From Novosphingobium sp. (lineage in GTDB: Bacteria; Pseudomonadota; Alphaproteobacteria; Sphingomonadales; Sphingomonadaceae): a stretch of DNA of 13,017 nt. The notes below the pieces were generated by a model. That model was not told the DNA's origin, ran no database searches, and saw only the letters and a program-made list of their open reading frames with translations. Shown in pieces: positions 1 to 7,230 of this stretch (position 1 is its first letter; each line of letters starts with the position of its first letter). The DNA is taken from positions 1 through 13,017 of the forward strand of contig JAURNJ010000202.1 in assembly GCA_030830245.1 (NCBI GenBank). The letters run 5' to 3'. The translations under genes were made by a program, and so were the position numbers.

Positions 1-933
1 GGCATCGAACCAGCCGCAGCGGCGTTTGCGCCCCGTCACCGTGCCGAACTCGTGTCCGCGCTCACCAAGCCGCTGGCCCACCTCGTCTTCCAGTTCGGTG
101 GGGAAGGGACCGGAGCCGACGCGCGTCGTATAGGCCTTGACGATGCCCAGCACGTATCCGGTCGCCGACGGGCCCAGGCCCGATCCGGAAGCAGCCGTGC
201 CACTCACGGTATTGGACGATGTTACAAAGGGATAGGTGCCGTGATCGACATCGAGGAGCACGCCTTGCGCGCCTTCGAACAGAATGCGCGCGCCTGCCTT
301 CTTGATCGTGTTGAGCCGCCGCCAGACCGGCTGGGCATAGGCAAGCACGAAGGGTGCGATCGCACGCAGCTCTGCGATCAGCGCCGCGCGATCGACCGGC
401 GGCTGGTCAAACCCGGCGCGCAACGCATCGTGATGCGCACAGAGCCGGTCGAGCTGCGGGCCGAGCGCATCGAGGTGGGCAAGGTCGCACACCCTGATCG
501 AGCGGCGACCGACCTTGTCCTCGTAGGCAGGCCCGATTCCGCGCCCGGTCGTACCGATCTTGCCCGCGCCCGCCGCTGCCTCGCGCAGGCCGTCAAGCTC
601 GCGGTGGATGGGCAGGATGAGCGGGCAATTATCTGCAATCGCGAAATTTTCCGCCGATATTGCAACACCCTGTGCCTCAAGCTTGGCGATTTCCTCTTTA
701 AGGTGCCAAGGGTCGAGTACGACGCCGTTACCGATATAGGAGGGCGTGCCGCGCACGATCCCGGACGGCAGCAGACTGAGCTTGTAGGTCTGTTCGCCCA
801 CCACCAGCGTGTGCCCGGCATTGTGACCGCCCTGAAAGCGCACCACAGCATCGGCGCGGCTGGCCAGCCAGTCGACGATCTTGCCCTTGCCTTCATCGCC
901 CCACTGGGCGCCGATGACAGTAACGTTGGCCAT
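1..933 (-). CDS. purA: Adenylosuccinate synthetase, N-terminal 311 residues (cut by window edge)
   Basis: This enzyme joins IMP and aspartate using GTP to form adenylosuccinate, the first committed step from IMP to AMP, in the cytoplasm. The start ATG (931-933) opens [18 protein letters not shown], which contains the N-terminal GDEGKGK phosphate loop with catalytic Asp13. His41 lies in GGHNAGHT. The IMP-binding GTTGRGIGP follows at residues 127-135, and a [10 protein letters not shown] segment, matching the Arg-rich IMP/GTP loop, sits at the window edge. The family is about 430 residues long, so roughly 118 C-terminal residues, including the guanine-recognition loop, lie outside the window. 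A purine-rich GAGGGA lies about 10 bases before the start. The gene is on the same strand as serC-serA-hisZ but is separated from hisZ by an oppositely oriented PAS/PilZ gene, so it probably has its own promoter in 934-1206. Identification is near certain. Confidence 0.97.
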   Translation of the reverse strand, partial: MANVTVIGAQWGDEGKGKIVDWLASRADAVVRFQGGHNAGHTLVVGEQTYKLSLLPSGIVRGTPSYIGNGVVLDPWHLKEEIAKLEAQGVAISAENFAIADNCPLILPIHRELDGLREAAAGAGKIGTTGRGIGPAYEDKVGRRSIRVCDLAHLDALGPQLDRLCAHHDALRAGFDQPPVDRAALIAELRAIAPFVLAYAQPVWRRLNTIKKAGARILFEGAQGVLLDVDHGTYPFVTSSNTVSGTAASGSGLGPSATGYVLGIVKAYTTRVGSGPFPTELEDEVGQRLGERGHEFGTVTGRKRRCGWFDA

Positions 934-1206
934 GGATAGAGTCCCTCACCCTGCCGGGATGATCCGCAAGCGCCCTTCGACAGGACTCGGCGCAAGGGAT
1001 AGGACGAAAACGGCCAGGGGCCGCGATGCGGGCCGGCCTTTAGCGGTGGCTCGGACATGGGTCAAGCGCGCACCCTGCCGGGCTCCGGGTCCGCAGTTCG
1101 TTAACCAATATTTCCAACCGCATTAGGGGGATTTCAACGAAGTCCACGCAGGGATTGGCAGGAAATATGAACGCGTCAACGCGGTCTGGGAGTTTCGCGA
1201 GAATAG
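934..1206. promoter_or_regulatory. Divergent intergenic region purA / PAS-PilZ gene
   Basis: This 273-bp gap must hold the promoters for purA (minus) and the PAS/PilZ gene (plus). No convincing -35/-10 pair can be picked by eye. Visible structure includes a 12-bp direct repeat CACCCTGCCGGG at 947-958 and 1071-1082, and a GGCCGGCC palindrome at 1031-1038. An AT-richer patch (about 1098-1115) contains GTTAACCAATATTT and is the likeliest plus-strand promoter zone. The 81-residue open frame crossing this region has no protein-like character and was not called. Confidence 0.4.
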
Positions 1207-2412
1207 ATGGCTGGCAGAGGTTTCTTTAGGAGCCTGACCGACAGGGGACAATCTGCCTCGCCAAAAGCGGGTGCGGAGCTGCCCGGAAACGTCATCCGTC
1301 CTGACGACGCCAAGGCGCGGCTGGGCATCCTCGAAGACTTCGAAAGGGCCGGATTCGGCTGGCTTTGGGCAAGCGATGCCGATGGCTGCCTAATCTACAT
1401 TTCCGAAAGCGCCGCGCAGAGCACGGGCAAGCAACCTGCCGACATTCTGGGCAAGCACCTTACCGAACTGTTCGAAACCGACCCGGACAACCCGGACGAA
1501 CGATCCGACCGGCCGTTCAAGTTCCAGCTGAGCGCGCGCAGCCGCATCGTCGATCTTGTCGTGCGATTCGCGCTGGGCAAGTCGAAGCACGAGGCCAAGC
1601 AGACCTGGTGGTCGTTTTCCGCGCAACCGAACCTGGACGGGGCCGGCAGCTTCAAGGGCTATCGCGGCATCGCCAAGGACATCACCGTCGAATACGAGCG
1701 CAAGCTGATGGATTCGCGGCTGGCGGAATATGATTCGCTGACCGGCCTTGCCAACCGGCACCGCATGTCGAAAGACCTCAACAGCGCCAAGATCATCGCC
1801 GCGATCATGGGGCTCGCAAATGCGCTTGGCATGGATGTCGTGGTGGAAGGGGTGGAAGCCTTCGACCAGCTGGAAGTGGTCAAGGGAATGGGCGCGAAGT
1901 ACGTGCAGGGTTGGATCTTCTCGAAGGCGCTGGCCATCGAGGTGGTCAGGGACCGCATGTCGACCGGCGAGTTCCGCATCGAGCCGGACGGTCCGGACCA
2001 TTACCGTTCCGACCGCCGCACCGTGTTTCGCCGCATCGGCATCATCCACGAGGATCATCGCTATGCCGGCGTACTGCGCGATCTTTCGCGCACTGGCGCA
2101 CGCGTCGAAGGCTTGCTCGGCGTGCCTGTTGGCACGCAGCTCGTGCTCGATCTGGGCGGCGGACAGCTCGCCGTCTGCGCCGTCAGCCGCGCCAAGGAAG
2201 CCATGATGGGGGTCGAATTCGAGACCCCGCTGGTCAACGACGGCGCTGGTGGGCTTTGCACCCGCCACCGCGTTTCGCCCTATGCGCTTGCAGCCGCCGG
2301 AATGCCGTTGGAAGCGTTGCCTGCAGGCAACTATCCGATGCAGCTGATCAAAAAGGACGGCGACAACCAGCGCAAGCCGTTGTTTGTCGAGGTCAAGACA
2401 CCGGGGATCTGA
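1207..2412 (+). CDS. PAS–PilZ protein with internally collapsed GGDEF-EAL core
   Basis: The 401-residue product looks like a cyclic-di-GMP signalling protein with its catalytic middle missing. Residues ~43-165 form a PAS/PAC sensor (GFGWLWASDADGCLIYIS ... GYRGIAKDIT). Residues 176-191 (DSLTGLANRHRMSKDL) are the canonical opening of a GGDEF cyclase. Residue 193 onward (SAKIIAAIMGLANALGMDVV, then VEGVEAFDQL and YVQGWIFSKAL) is the canonical end of an EAL phosphodiesterase. Neither a GGDEF nor an EAL signature motif is present. From the opening DSLTG to the closing QG is ~58 residues, where an intact GGDEF-EAL pair needs about 400. Residues ~266-340 form a PilZ domain with the RxxxR motif (RTVFR, 271-275) and DLSRTG (292-297), so c-di-GMP binding may survive. 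The frame is open throughout. The start has only a weak ribosome site (GGGAG at about 14 bases). No enzymatic activity is expected; it may be a receptor or a decaying gene. Confidence 0.85.
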   Translation: MAGRGFFRSLTDRGQSASPKAGAELPGNVIRPDDAKARLGILEDFERAGFGWLWASDADGCLIYISESAAQSTGKQPADILGKHLTELFETDPDNPDERSDRPFKFQLSARSRIVDLVVRFALGKSKHEAKQTWWSFSAQPNLDGAGSFKGYRGIAKDITVEYERKLMDSRLAEYDSLTGLANRHRMSKDLNSAKIIAAIMGLANALGMDVVVEGVEAFDQLEVVKGMGAKYVQGWIFSKALAIEVVRDRMSTGEFRIEPDGPDHYRSDRRTVFRRIGIIHEDHRYAGVLRDLSRTGARVEGLLGVPVGTQLVLDLGGGQLAVCAVSRAKEAMMGVEFETPLVNDGAGGLCTRHRVSPYALAAAGMPLEALPAGNYPMQLIKKDGDNQRKPLFVEVKTPGI

Positions 2413-2421
2413 GCAAGCTCA
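2410..2421. repeat. Palindrome holding both convergent stop codons
   Basis: TGAGC-AA-GCTCA is a perfect 5-bp inverted repeat. Its left TGA is the stop of the plus-strand PAS/PilZ gene and its right TCA is the stop (TGA) of minus-strand hisZ, leaving six bases between the two genes. There is no T-run, so it is at best a weak bidirectional terminator. Confidence 0.5.
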
Positions 2422-3528
2422 GCCCAAGGCCACCGCTTCGCTGCCTTCCAGCCGGTGTGTGCAACCCAGCTCCGCCGGATCGTCTCGGGCCGAAAGCGCG
2501 GCCCGCGTGCGCCAGCCGACCGCGCGCAGCCGTGCCGCCACGTCGCCATCATGGCCGAGCGGTAGAAACAGGACATTTTCCAGCGCGGCGCTGGCCGCGA
2601 GGCTGTCGATCAGCGGATCGGGGTAAAGCGAAAAGCCCGTCGCTGCCTCGTCTCGCCCGAGAATGCGATAGGTTCCGCCGCGCCCCAGCGCGCCCGAAAC
2701 ATTATCTGCATAGAGGGTGAAACCGAACCAGGACTGATACTCGAAGCCGTGCCGTTCGCTCGGGTCAAGGGTGATCCTGGCCTTGCCCTCCACCCGACCG
2801 GCGATCTCGCGCAGGCCCGCAATGCGGCTGGCAAGCGCGCCGCCGGTGTCGAATTGCGCCAGCTTGTCTATCGCCTGGTCGAACGGGCCGATGGCGGCGA
2901 GCAGCGGCAGGTAGGCTTCGCCTCCCGCAGAGACCAGCCCGCCCGCATCCTTGGCGTCAAGCTCCCGACGCACTGCCTCCAGATCCCCGGTACGAGGCAC
3001 CTTACCTTCCAGGGTATCGACCAGATCGGGCAAGGTAAAATCGAGCGATATTTTCGTCGCGCCCGCCGCCTGCAGCGCCTCAATCGCCAGCGCCACGATT
3101 TCTCCGGCAGCGGCGACCGAATCCGATCCGATCAGCTCCGCCCCGACTTGAAGCCGCTCGCGCGCCGGATCGAGCCCCTGGCCCTTGATGGTGACCACCT
3201 GCCCGGCATAGCACAGCCTGAGCGGGCGCCCCGCCCCGGCGAGGCTGGTCGCAGCGAGGCGGCCGATCTGCGGGGTGATGTCGCTCCGCAGCGCCATCAT
3301 CCTGAGCGACACGGGATCGACAAAGCGGAACATGCGGCGCGGACTGATGCCCGACATCCGGCTCGCCATCGACTTTTCGAATTCGATGCTGGGGGTCTGC
3401 ACCCGGTCGTAGCCATGGCTGTCGAGCACATCCATGACGGCGCGCGTCACCCGCACAGCCGTCGCCGCATCGGCAGGCAGCCGGTCCTCCAAGCCCTCGG
3501 GCAACAGATCGCGGTCGGTATCTTGCAT
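2419..3528 (-). CDS. hisZ: ATP phosphoribosyltransferase regulatory subunit
   Basis: HisZ is a catalytically inactive paralogue of histidyl-tRNA synthetase. It assembles with the short form of HisG to make active, histidine-regulated ATP phosphoribosyltransferase, the first step of histidine synthesis. The 369-residue product shows the class II synthetase-like core: LLPEGLEDRLP (8-18), RMFRFVDPVSLRMMALRSD (65-83) followed by ITPQIGRLA, then YAGQVVTIKG (107-116) and RLQVGAELIG (125-134). A Gly-rich segment (GALGRGGTYRILGRDE) follows nearer the C-terminus. It is shorter than a HisS (~420) and lacks the C-terminal anticodon-binding domain, which fits HisZ. AGGGAGG five bases before the ATG supports the start. 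It follows serA by 25 bp, so the two are probably co-transcribed. hisG is not in the window; a short hisG elsewhere in the genome is expected. Confidence 0.9.
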   Translation of the reverse strand: MQDTDRDLLPEGLEDRLPADAATAVRVTRAVMDVLDSHGYDRVQTPSIEFEKSMASRMSGISPRRMFRFVDPVSLRMMALRSDITPQIGRLAATSLAGAGRPLRLCYAGQVVTIKGQGLDPARERLQVGAELIGSDSVAAAGEIVALAIEALQAAGATKISLDFTLPDLVDTLEGKVPRTGDLEAVRRELDAKDAGGLVSAGGEAYLPLLAAIGPFDQAIDKLAQFDTGGALASRIAGLREIAGRVEGKARITLDPSERHGFEYQSWFGFTLYADNVSGALGRGGTYRILGRDEAATGFSLYPDPLIDSLAASAALENVLFLPLGHDGDVAARLRAVGWRTRAALSARDDPAELGCTHRLEGSEAVALG

Positions 3529-3553
3529 CAGGGCCTCCCTGCCCCAGTCACAA

Positions 3554-5137
3554 TCAGAACGCCAGCGCCATCACCCGCTTGACCCCCGCAAGGCCACGCG
3601 CCGCCTCGAGCAAGGAGCCGGGGACCGGGCTGTCGACCGATAGCAGCAGCACTGCCTCGCCTCCCGCCTCGCGCCGCCCGAGGTTGAAAGTGCCGATGTT
3701 GATCGCGTTCTCGCCGAGCAGCGTGCCGAGGCGACCGATGAAGCCGGGCACGTCCTCGTTGACGATATACAACATGTGGCCCTTGAGTTCGGCTTCCACC
3801 TTGATGCCGAACAGCTCGACCAGGCGCGGCTCGCCATTGCCGAACAGCGATCCGGCAACGGACCGCTCGCCGGCATCGGTCTTCACCGAAACCCGGATCA
3901 CGGTGTGGTAATCGCCCGCGCGTTCGGTCTTGACCTCGCGCACTTCCATGCCGCGCTCCCGGGCGAGGAAAGGCGCGTTGACCATGTTCACCGTGTCCGA
4001 ATGGACCCGCATGAACCCGGCCAGCACGGCAGCGACAATCGGCTTGATGTTGAGCTCTGCCGCCACGCCTTCCGCATGGATCGAGATGCGCGGGATGGTG
4101 CCGGTGGTCAGCTGGCCGACCAGCGATCCGAGACTCTCCGCCAGCGCCATGTAAGGCCGCAGCTTGGGCGCTTCCTCGGCACTGAGCGACGGCATGTTGA
4201 GCGCGTTGGTGACGCCGCCGTTGACGAGATAGTCGGAAAGCTGCTCGGCAACCTGCAAGGCGACATTGACCTGCGCCTCGTTGGTGCTCGCGCCAAGGTG
4301 CGGCGTGCAGATGAAATTGGGCGCGCCGAACAGGACGTTGTCCTTGGCCGGTTCCTCGGCGAAAACGTCGAGCGCTGCGCCAGCGACATGGCCGGAATCG
4401 AGCATTTCGCGCAATGCCGCCTCGTCGATCAGGCCGCCGCGCGCGCAATTGATGATGCGCACGCCCTTCTTCGTCTTGGCGAGGTTTTCCCGGCTCAAAA
4501 TATTGCGCGTCTGGTCCGTCATCGGGACATGCAGGGTGATGAAATCGGCCCGCGCCAGCAGGGTGTCGAGATCCGCCTTCTCCACTCCCATCTCCACCGC
4601 GCGTTCCTCGGTGAGGAAGGGATCGTAGGCTAGCACCTTCATCTTGAGGCCAAGAGCGCGACTGGCGACAATCGAGCCGATGTTGCCCGCGCCGATCAGG
4701 CCAAGCGTCTTGCCGGTCACCTCGACTCCCATGAAGCCGTTCTTGGGCCACTCACCCGCCTGGGTGCGCGCATTGGCTTCGGGGATTTGCCGGGCGAGCG
4801 CGAACATCATGGCGATGGCGTGTTCGGCAGTCGTGATGGAATTACCGAACGGCGTGTTCATCACCACGACGCCCTTCGAGCTGGCATAGGGAATATCGAC
4901 ATTGTCGACACCGATACCTGCGCGCCCGATAACCTTGAGCTTTGTGGCGGCGTCGAGCACTTCCTTCGTCACCTTGGTCGAACTGCGGATGGCAAGGCCA
5001 TCGTAGTCGCCGATACGGGCGATGAGCTGTTCGGGCGTCTCGCCGGTGATGACATCGACATCGCAGCCGCGCTCTTCGAAGATCTTCGCGGCGTTGGGGT
5101 CCATCTTGTCGGAAATGAGGACTCTGGGTTTGGTCAT
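3554..5137 (-). CDS. serA: D-3-phosphoglycerate dehydrogenase
   Basis: SerA oxidises 3-phosphoglycerate to 3-phosphohydroxypyruvate with NAD+, the entry to serine synthesis. The 527-residue length matches the long form of the family. The N-terminal substrate domain has RAGIGVDNVD (72-81). The Rossmann fold shows GLIGAGNIG (146-154) with the NAD-ribose aspartate in YDP (Asp172). Catalytic residues are Arg233 (CARGGLIDE), Glu262 (FAEEPA) and His280 (TPHLGAS). Residues ~320-440 fit the intervening ASB domain, and ~452-527 (HMLYIVNEDVPGFIGRLGTL) is an ACT domain, which in this family can mediate serine feedback. GGAG eight bases upstream supports the ATG. It lies 93 bp downstream of serC and 25 bp upstream of hisZ, so the pathway genes act together. 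An ACT domain alone does not prove serine inhibition here. Confidence 0.97.
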   Translation of the reverse strand: MTKPRVLISDKMDPNAAKIFEERGCDVDVITGETPEQLIARIGDYDGLAIRSSTKVTKEVLDAATKLKVIGRAGIGVDNVDIPYASSKGVVVMNTPFGNSITTAEHAIAMMFALARQIPEANARTQAGEWPKNGFMGVEVTGKTLGLIGAGNIGSIVASRALGLKMKVLAYDPFLTEERAVEMGVEKADLDTLLARADFITLHVPMTDQTRNILSRENLAKTKKGVRIINCARGGLIDEAALREMLDSGHVAGAALDVFAEEPAKDNVLFGAPNFICTPHLGASTNEAQVNVALQVAEQLSDYLVNGGVTNALNMPSLSAEEAPKLRPYMALAESLGSLVGQLTTGTIPRISIHAEGVAAELNIKPIVAAVLAGFMRVHSDTVNMVNAPFLARERGMEVREVKTERAGDYHTVIRVSVKTDAGERSVAGSLFGNGEPRLVELFGIKVEAELKGHMLYIVNEDVPGFIGRLGTLLGENAINIGTFNLGRREAGGEAVLLLSVDSPVPGSLLEAARGLAGVKRVMALAF

Positions 5138-5153
5138 TCTATGTGCTCCGTGC

Positions 5154-5224
5154 GTCCCTGCGCAGCAGGGACCTTGTCGGTAATGAGTATTACAATGGCA
5201 CGAGGCCCCTGCCTTCGCAGGGGC
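5154..5224. repeat. Three consecutive hairpins in the serC–serA gap
   Basis: Three perfect inverted repeats sit in 71 bp: GTCCCTGC-GCA-GCAGGGAC (5154-5172), GTAAT-GAGT-ATTAC (5180-5193) and GCCCCTGC-CTTC-GCAGGGGC (5205-5224). The outer two share a CCCTGC/GCAGGG core. They fill almost the whole gap after serC and before the serA ribosome site. They could form a REP-like dispersed palindrome unit, an attenuating or mRNA-stabilising structure, or a partial terminator. No U-run follows on the transcribed strand. Confidence 0.7.
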
Positions 5225-5230
5225 GCAAAC

Positions 5231-6355
5231 TCAGCTCTTGACCGTGGCGTAGGCCCAGTCGAGCCAAGGTCCGAGCGCCTCGATATCGGCAGTCTCGACC
5301 GTAGCGCCGCACCAGATGCGCAGGCCCGGCGGGGCATCGCGGTAGCCGGCGATGTCGTAGGCCGCTTCTACGTCTTCCAGCAGCTTGGCGAATGCCTTGA
5401 TGAACGCCTCGTCCGCGCCCTCGACGGTGAGACACACGCTGGTCTTCGACCGAGTCGCCGGATCGGCAGCGAGGTGGCCCAGCCAGTCGCGCTCCGCAAC
5501 GATCCGGTCCAGCGCGGCGGCATTCGCATTGCTGCGCGCCTGGAGACCCTTCAGCCCGCCCACGGACTTTGCCCATTCGAGCGCGAAGATTGCGTCCTCC
5601 ACAGCGAGCATCGAAGGCGTGTTGATGGTCTCACCCTTGAACACGCCTTCGGCCAGCTTGCCCTTGGAGACGAGGCGAAACACTTTGGGCAGCGGCCACT
5701 GCGGTGTGTAGCTTTCCAGCCGCTCGACTGCGCGCGGGCCAAGGATCAGGACGCCATGGCCGCCCTCGCCGCCAAGCACCTTCTGCCACGAGAACGTGGC
5801 GACATCGATCTTTTCCCAATCGATGTCATAGGCAAACACCGCGCTGGTCGCGTCTGCGAAGGAAAGGCCCTGCCGGTCCGCCGCGATCCAGTCCGCATTC
5901 GGCACGCGCACGCCCGAGGTCGTGCCGTTCCAGGTGAACAGCACATCGTTCGACCAGTCGACCTGCGACAGGTCGGGCAGCCCGCCGTAATCGGCCCGGA
6001 TCACGGTGGGATCGAGCTTCAACTGCTTGGAGATATCGGTCACCCAGCCTTCGCCGAAGCTTTCCCAGGCGAGCGCGGTGACGGGCCGCGCGCCGAGCAT
6101 GGTCCACATCGCCATCTCGAAGGCGCCAGTGTCGGAGCCCGGCACGATGCCGATGCGGTGCGTATCGGGCAGGCCGAGCATCTCGCGCATCAGGTCGATG
6201 CAATGGCCGAGCCGCGTCTTGCCGATCTTGGCGCGATGCGAGCGACCAAGCACCTCGGTAGCGAGTTTTGCGGGGGAATAGCCCGGCGGCTTGGCGCAGG
6301 GACCGGAAGAAAAGAACGGACGCGCGGGTTTGCGCGCCGGCATTTGTGCAGTCAT
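5231..6355 (-). CDS. serC: Phosphoserine aminotransferase
   Basis: SerC is a PLP enzyme that transfers an amino group from glutamate to 3-phosphohydroxypyruvate, giving phosphoserine (step two of serine synthesis). It usually also acts on the analogous intermediate of pyridoxal phosphate synthesis. The 374-residue protein starts with [12 protein letters not shown] (14-25). It carries the phosphate-binding [15 protein letters not shown] (70-84), Asp168 of [11 protein letters not shown], and the Schiff-base lysine Lys192 in [12 protein letters not shown]. The sequence style is that of the second SerC subgroup (Methanosarcina type), common in alphaproteobacteria, rather than the E. coli type. 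AAGGAG eight bases before the ATG (6353-6355) is a strong ribosome site. It is first in the serC-serA-hisZ block, with a promoter expected in the divergent region 6356-6516. No serB is seen here. Confidence 0.95.
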   Translation of the reverse strand: MTAQMPARKPARPFFSSGPCAKPPGYSPAKLATEVLGRSHRAKIGKTRLGHCIDLMREMLGLPDTHRIGIVPGSDTGAFEMAMWTMLGARPVTALAWESFGEGWVTDISKQLKLDPTVIRADYGGLPDLSQVDWSNDVLFTWNGTTSGVRVPNADWIAADRQGLSFADATSAVFAYDIDWEKIDVATFSWQKVLGGEGGHGVLILGPRAVERLESYTPQWPLPKVFRLVSKGKLAEGVFKGETINTPSMLAVEDAIFALEWAKSVGGLKGLQARSNANAAALDRIVAERDWLGHLAADPATRSKTSVCLTVEGADEAFIKAFAKLLEDVEAAYDIAGYRDAPPGLRIWCGATVETADIEALGPWLDWAYATVKS

Positions 6356-6419
6356 GTCAGACTCTCCTTGCAGAGAGCACGCGCGGCGTTGGGACCGCGT
6401 GGCCCGTCGGCGGCCTTAG

Positions 6420-6440
6420 TGTTGCACCGCAACAAGTCAA
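6420..6440 (-). promoter_or_regulatory. Candidate serC promoter -35 with overlapping inverted repeat
   Basis: Read on the minus strand, TTGACT (6440-6435) is a good -35 hexamer. Immediately downstream is TGTTGC-GGT-GCAACA (6434-6420), a perfect 6-bp inverted repeat lying in the spacer, where a repressor would block polymerase. The -10 is poor (CTAAGG at about 6419-6414). The TGC-N-GCA pattern resembles sites bound by regulators such as PhaR, but that link is only a resemblance. Confidence 0.35.
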
Positions 6441-6469
6441 GCAATTTACCGCAATTTACCATCGGGTAA
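6441..6469. promoter_or_regulatory. Tandem GCAATTTACC repeat plus inverted half-site
   Basis: GCAATTTACC occurs twice in perfect tandem (6441-6450 and 6451-6460), and the second copy forms TTACC-ATCG-GGTAA (6456-6469). This gives three half-sites in a 29-bp, AT-richer stretch in the middle of the divergent serC / lipoprotein promoter region. A 10-bp period puts the half-sites on the same helix face. A second inverted repeat, GCAGT-N8-ACTGC (6484-6501, with GTTAAC inside), lies just before the lipoprotein start. These fit operator sites; the protein is unknown. Confidence 0.4.
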
Positions 6470-6516
6470 CCGCGCGCCCTATAGCAGTGTTAACCAACTG
6501 CTGCGAAGAATTGCGC

Positions 6517-7182
6517 ATGCGCCGGATCGCTCTCCTCCTGCCCGCCGTGGCCCTGCTTGCCGCCTGCGGCAGCGTCGTGCCCGAGGGGCCCAAGCAGCAG
6601 ACCGTGGCGCGTTCGACCGCTGTGTTCACCCCGCGGCCGGAGGCCCGCCAGTGCCTCGCCGAACTCGGCGCGAGCAAGGCGAACTTCACCCCGGTGCCTG
6701 ATCAATACTTCGAGCGGGGCTGTTCGACGCTCAACACCGTGCGGCTAACAAGCCTGCAAAGCGACGATGCCGTGCTCGCACTCGACCGTCTCGGGCCGGT
6801 GACCTGCCCGCTTGCCACCACTTTCGCGGCTTGGGCGCGTTTCGGCGTCGATCGCGCCGCGCGCCAGATACTCGGCAGTCCACTCGCGCGGATCGAGACG
6901 ATGGGCAGCTACTCCTGCCGCAATGTGGCCGGAACCGCCCGCCGCTCGGGCCATGCGAGCGCCAATGCCATCGACGTTTCCGCATTCATTCTTGCGGATG
7001 GTCGACGGATCCCGGTGCTGGGCGGCTGGAACGGCGGTAGCGCGAGCGAACGCCAGTTCCTGCGCACCGTGCACCAGAGCGCTTGCCGGCGTTTCGGCAT
7101 GGTGCTGGGCCCGGACTACAACAAGGCCCATCACGATCACCTGCACGTCGAAACGGGATTTCCGGGCGATTTCTGCCGGTAA
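6517..7182 (+). CDS. Extensin-family (peptidase M15-like) lipoprotein
   Basis: The product, 221 residues from ATG 6517, begins with a short lipoprotein signal (MRRIALLLPAVALLAACG) whose lipobox LAAC puts the lipid on Cys17. An outer-membrane or periplasmic location is therefore expected. The body matches the extensin-like C-terminal family: CPLATTFAAW (97-106), GSYSCRNVAG (130-139), SGHASANAIDVSAF (144-157), then FGMVLGPDYNKAHHDHLH (193-210). His146, Asp153 and His208/His210 form a zinc-site pattern like that of D,D-peptidases of the M15 type, so a role in peptidoglycan trimming is plausible but inferred. Six cysteines in the mature part suggest disulfides. The open frame extends upstream to 6268, but that would run inside serC and hide the signal peptide, so ATG 6517 is preferred. 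The ribosome site (GAAGAA) is weak. It is divergent from serC. Confidence 0.85.
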   Translation: MRRIALLLPAVALLAACGSVVPEGPKQQTVARSTAVFTPRPEARQCLAELGASKANFTPVPDQYFERGCSTLNTVRLTSLQSDDAVLALDRLGPVTCPLATTFAAWARFGVDRAARQILGSPLARIETMGSYSCRNVAGTARRSGHASANAIDVSAFILADGRRIPVLGGWNGGSASERQFLRTVHQSACRRFGMVLGPDYNKAHHDHLHVETGFPGDFCR

Positions 7183-7191
7183 GGCGGACTG

Positions 7192-7217
7192 GGGCAGCGC
7201 GCTAATCCGCACTGCCC
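7192..7217. terminator. Hairpin between convergent genes, possible bidirectional terminator
   Basis: GGGCAG-C-GCG-CTAATC-CGC-A-CTGCCC forms a 6-bp stem, one mismatch, a 3-bp stem and a 6-base loop. It lies in the 48-bp gap between the stop of the extensin-family gene (7182) and the stop of the amidohydrolase gene (7231). Position and symmetry fit a shared terminator, but no T-tract follows on either strand. Confidence 0.45.
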
Positions 7218-7230
7218 TCACCCTGTCAAA

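Noticed and set aside
52..939. 295-residue plus-strand frame opposite purA
   Set aside because: It is fully antisense to unmistakable purA coding sequence.
3528..4751. 407-residue minus-strand frame inside serA
   Set aside because: It is a shifted frame of serA (Arg/Gly-rich); the 527-residue frame carries all catalytic motifs.
4787..6469. 560-residue open frame on the plus strand across serA and serC
   Set aside because: It is antisense to two clear enzymes. Its composition (Arg, Gly, His, Ala rich) is typical of the reverse frame of GC-rich genes, and no domain is recognisable.
6268..6516. N-terminal extension of the extensin-family protein to 6268
   Set aside because: It would overlap the first part of serC and place a clear lipoprotein signal sequence in the middle of the protein. 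ATG 6517 fits better.
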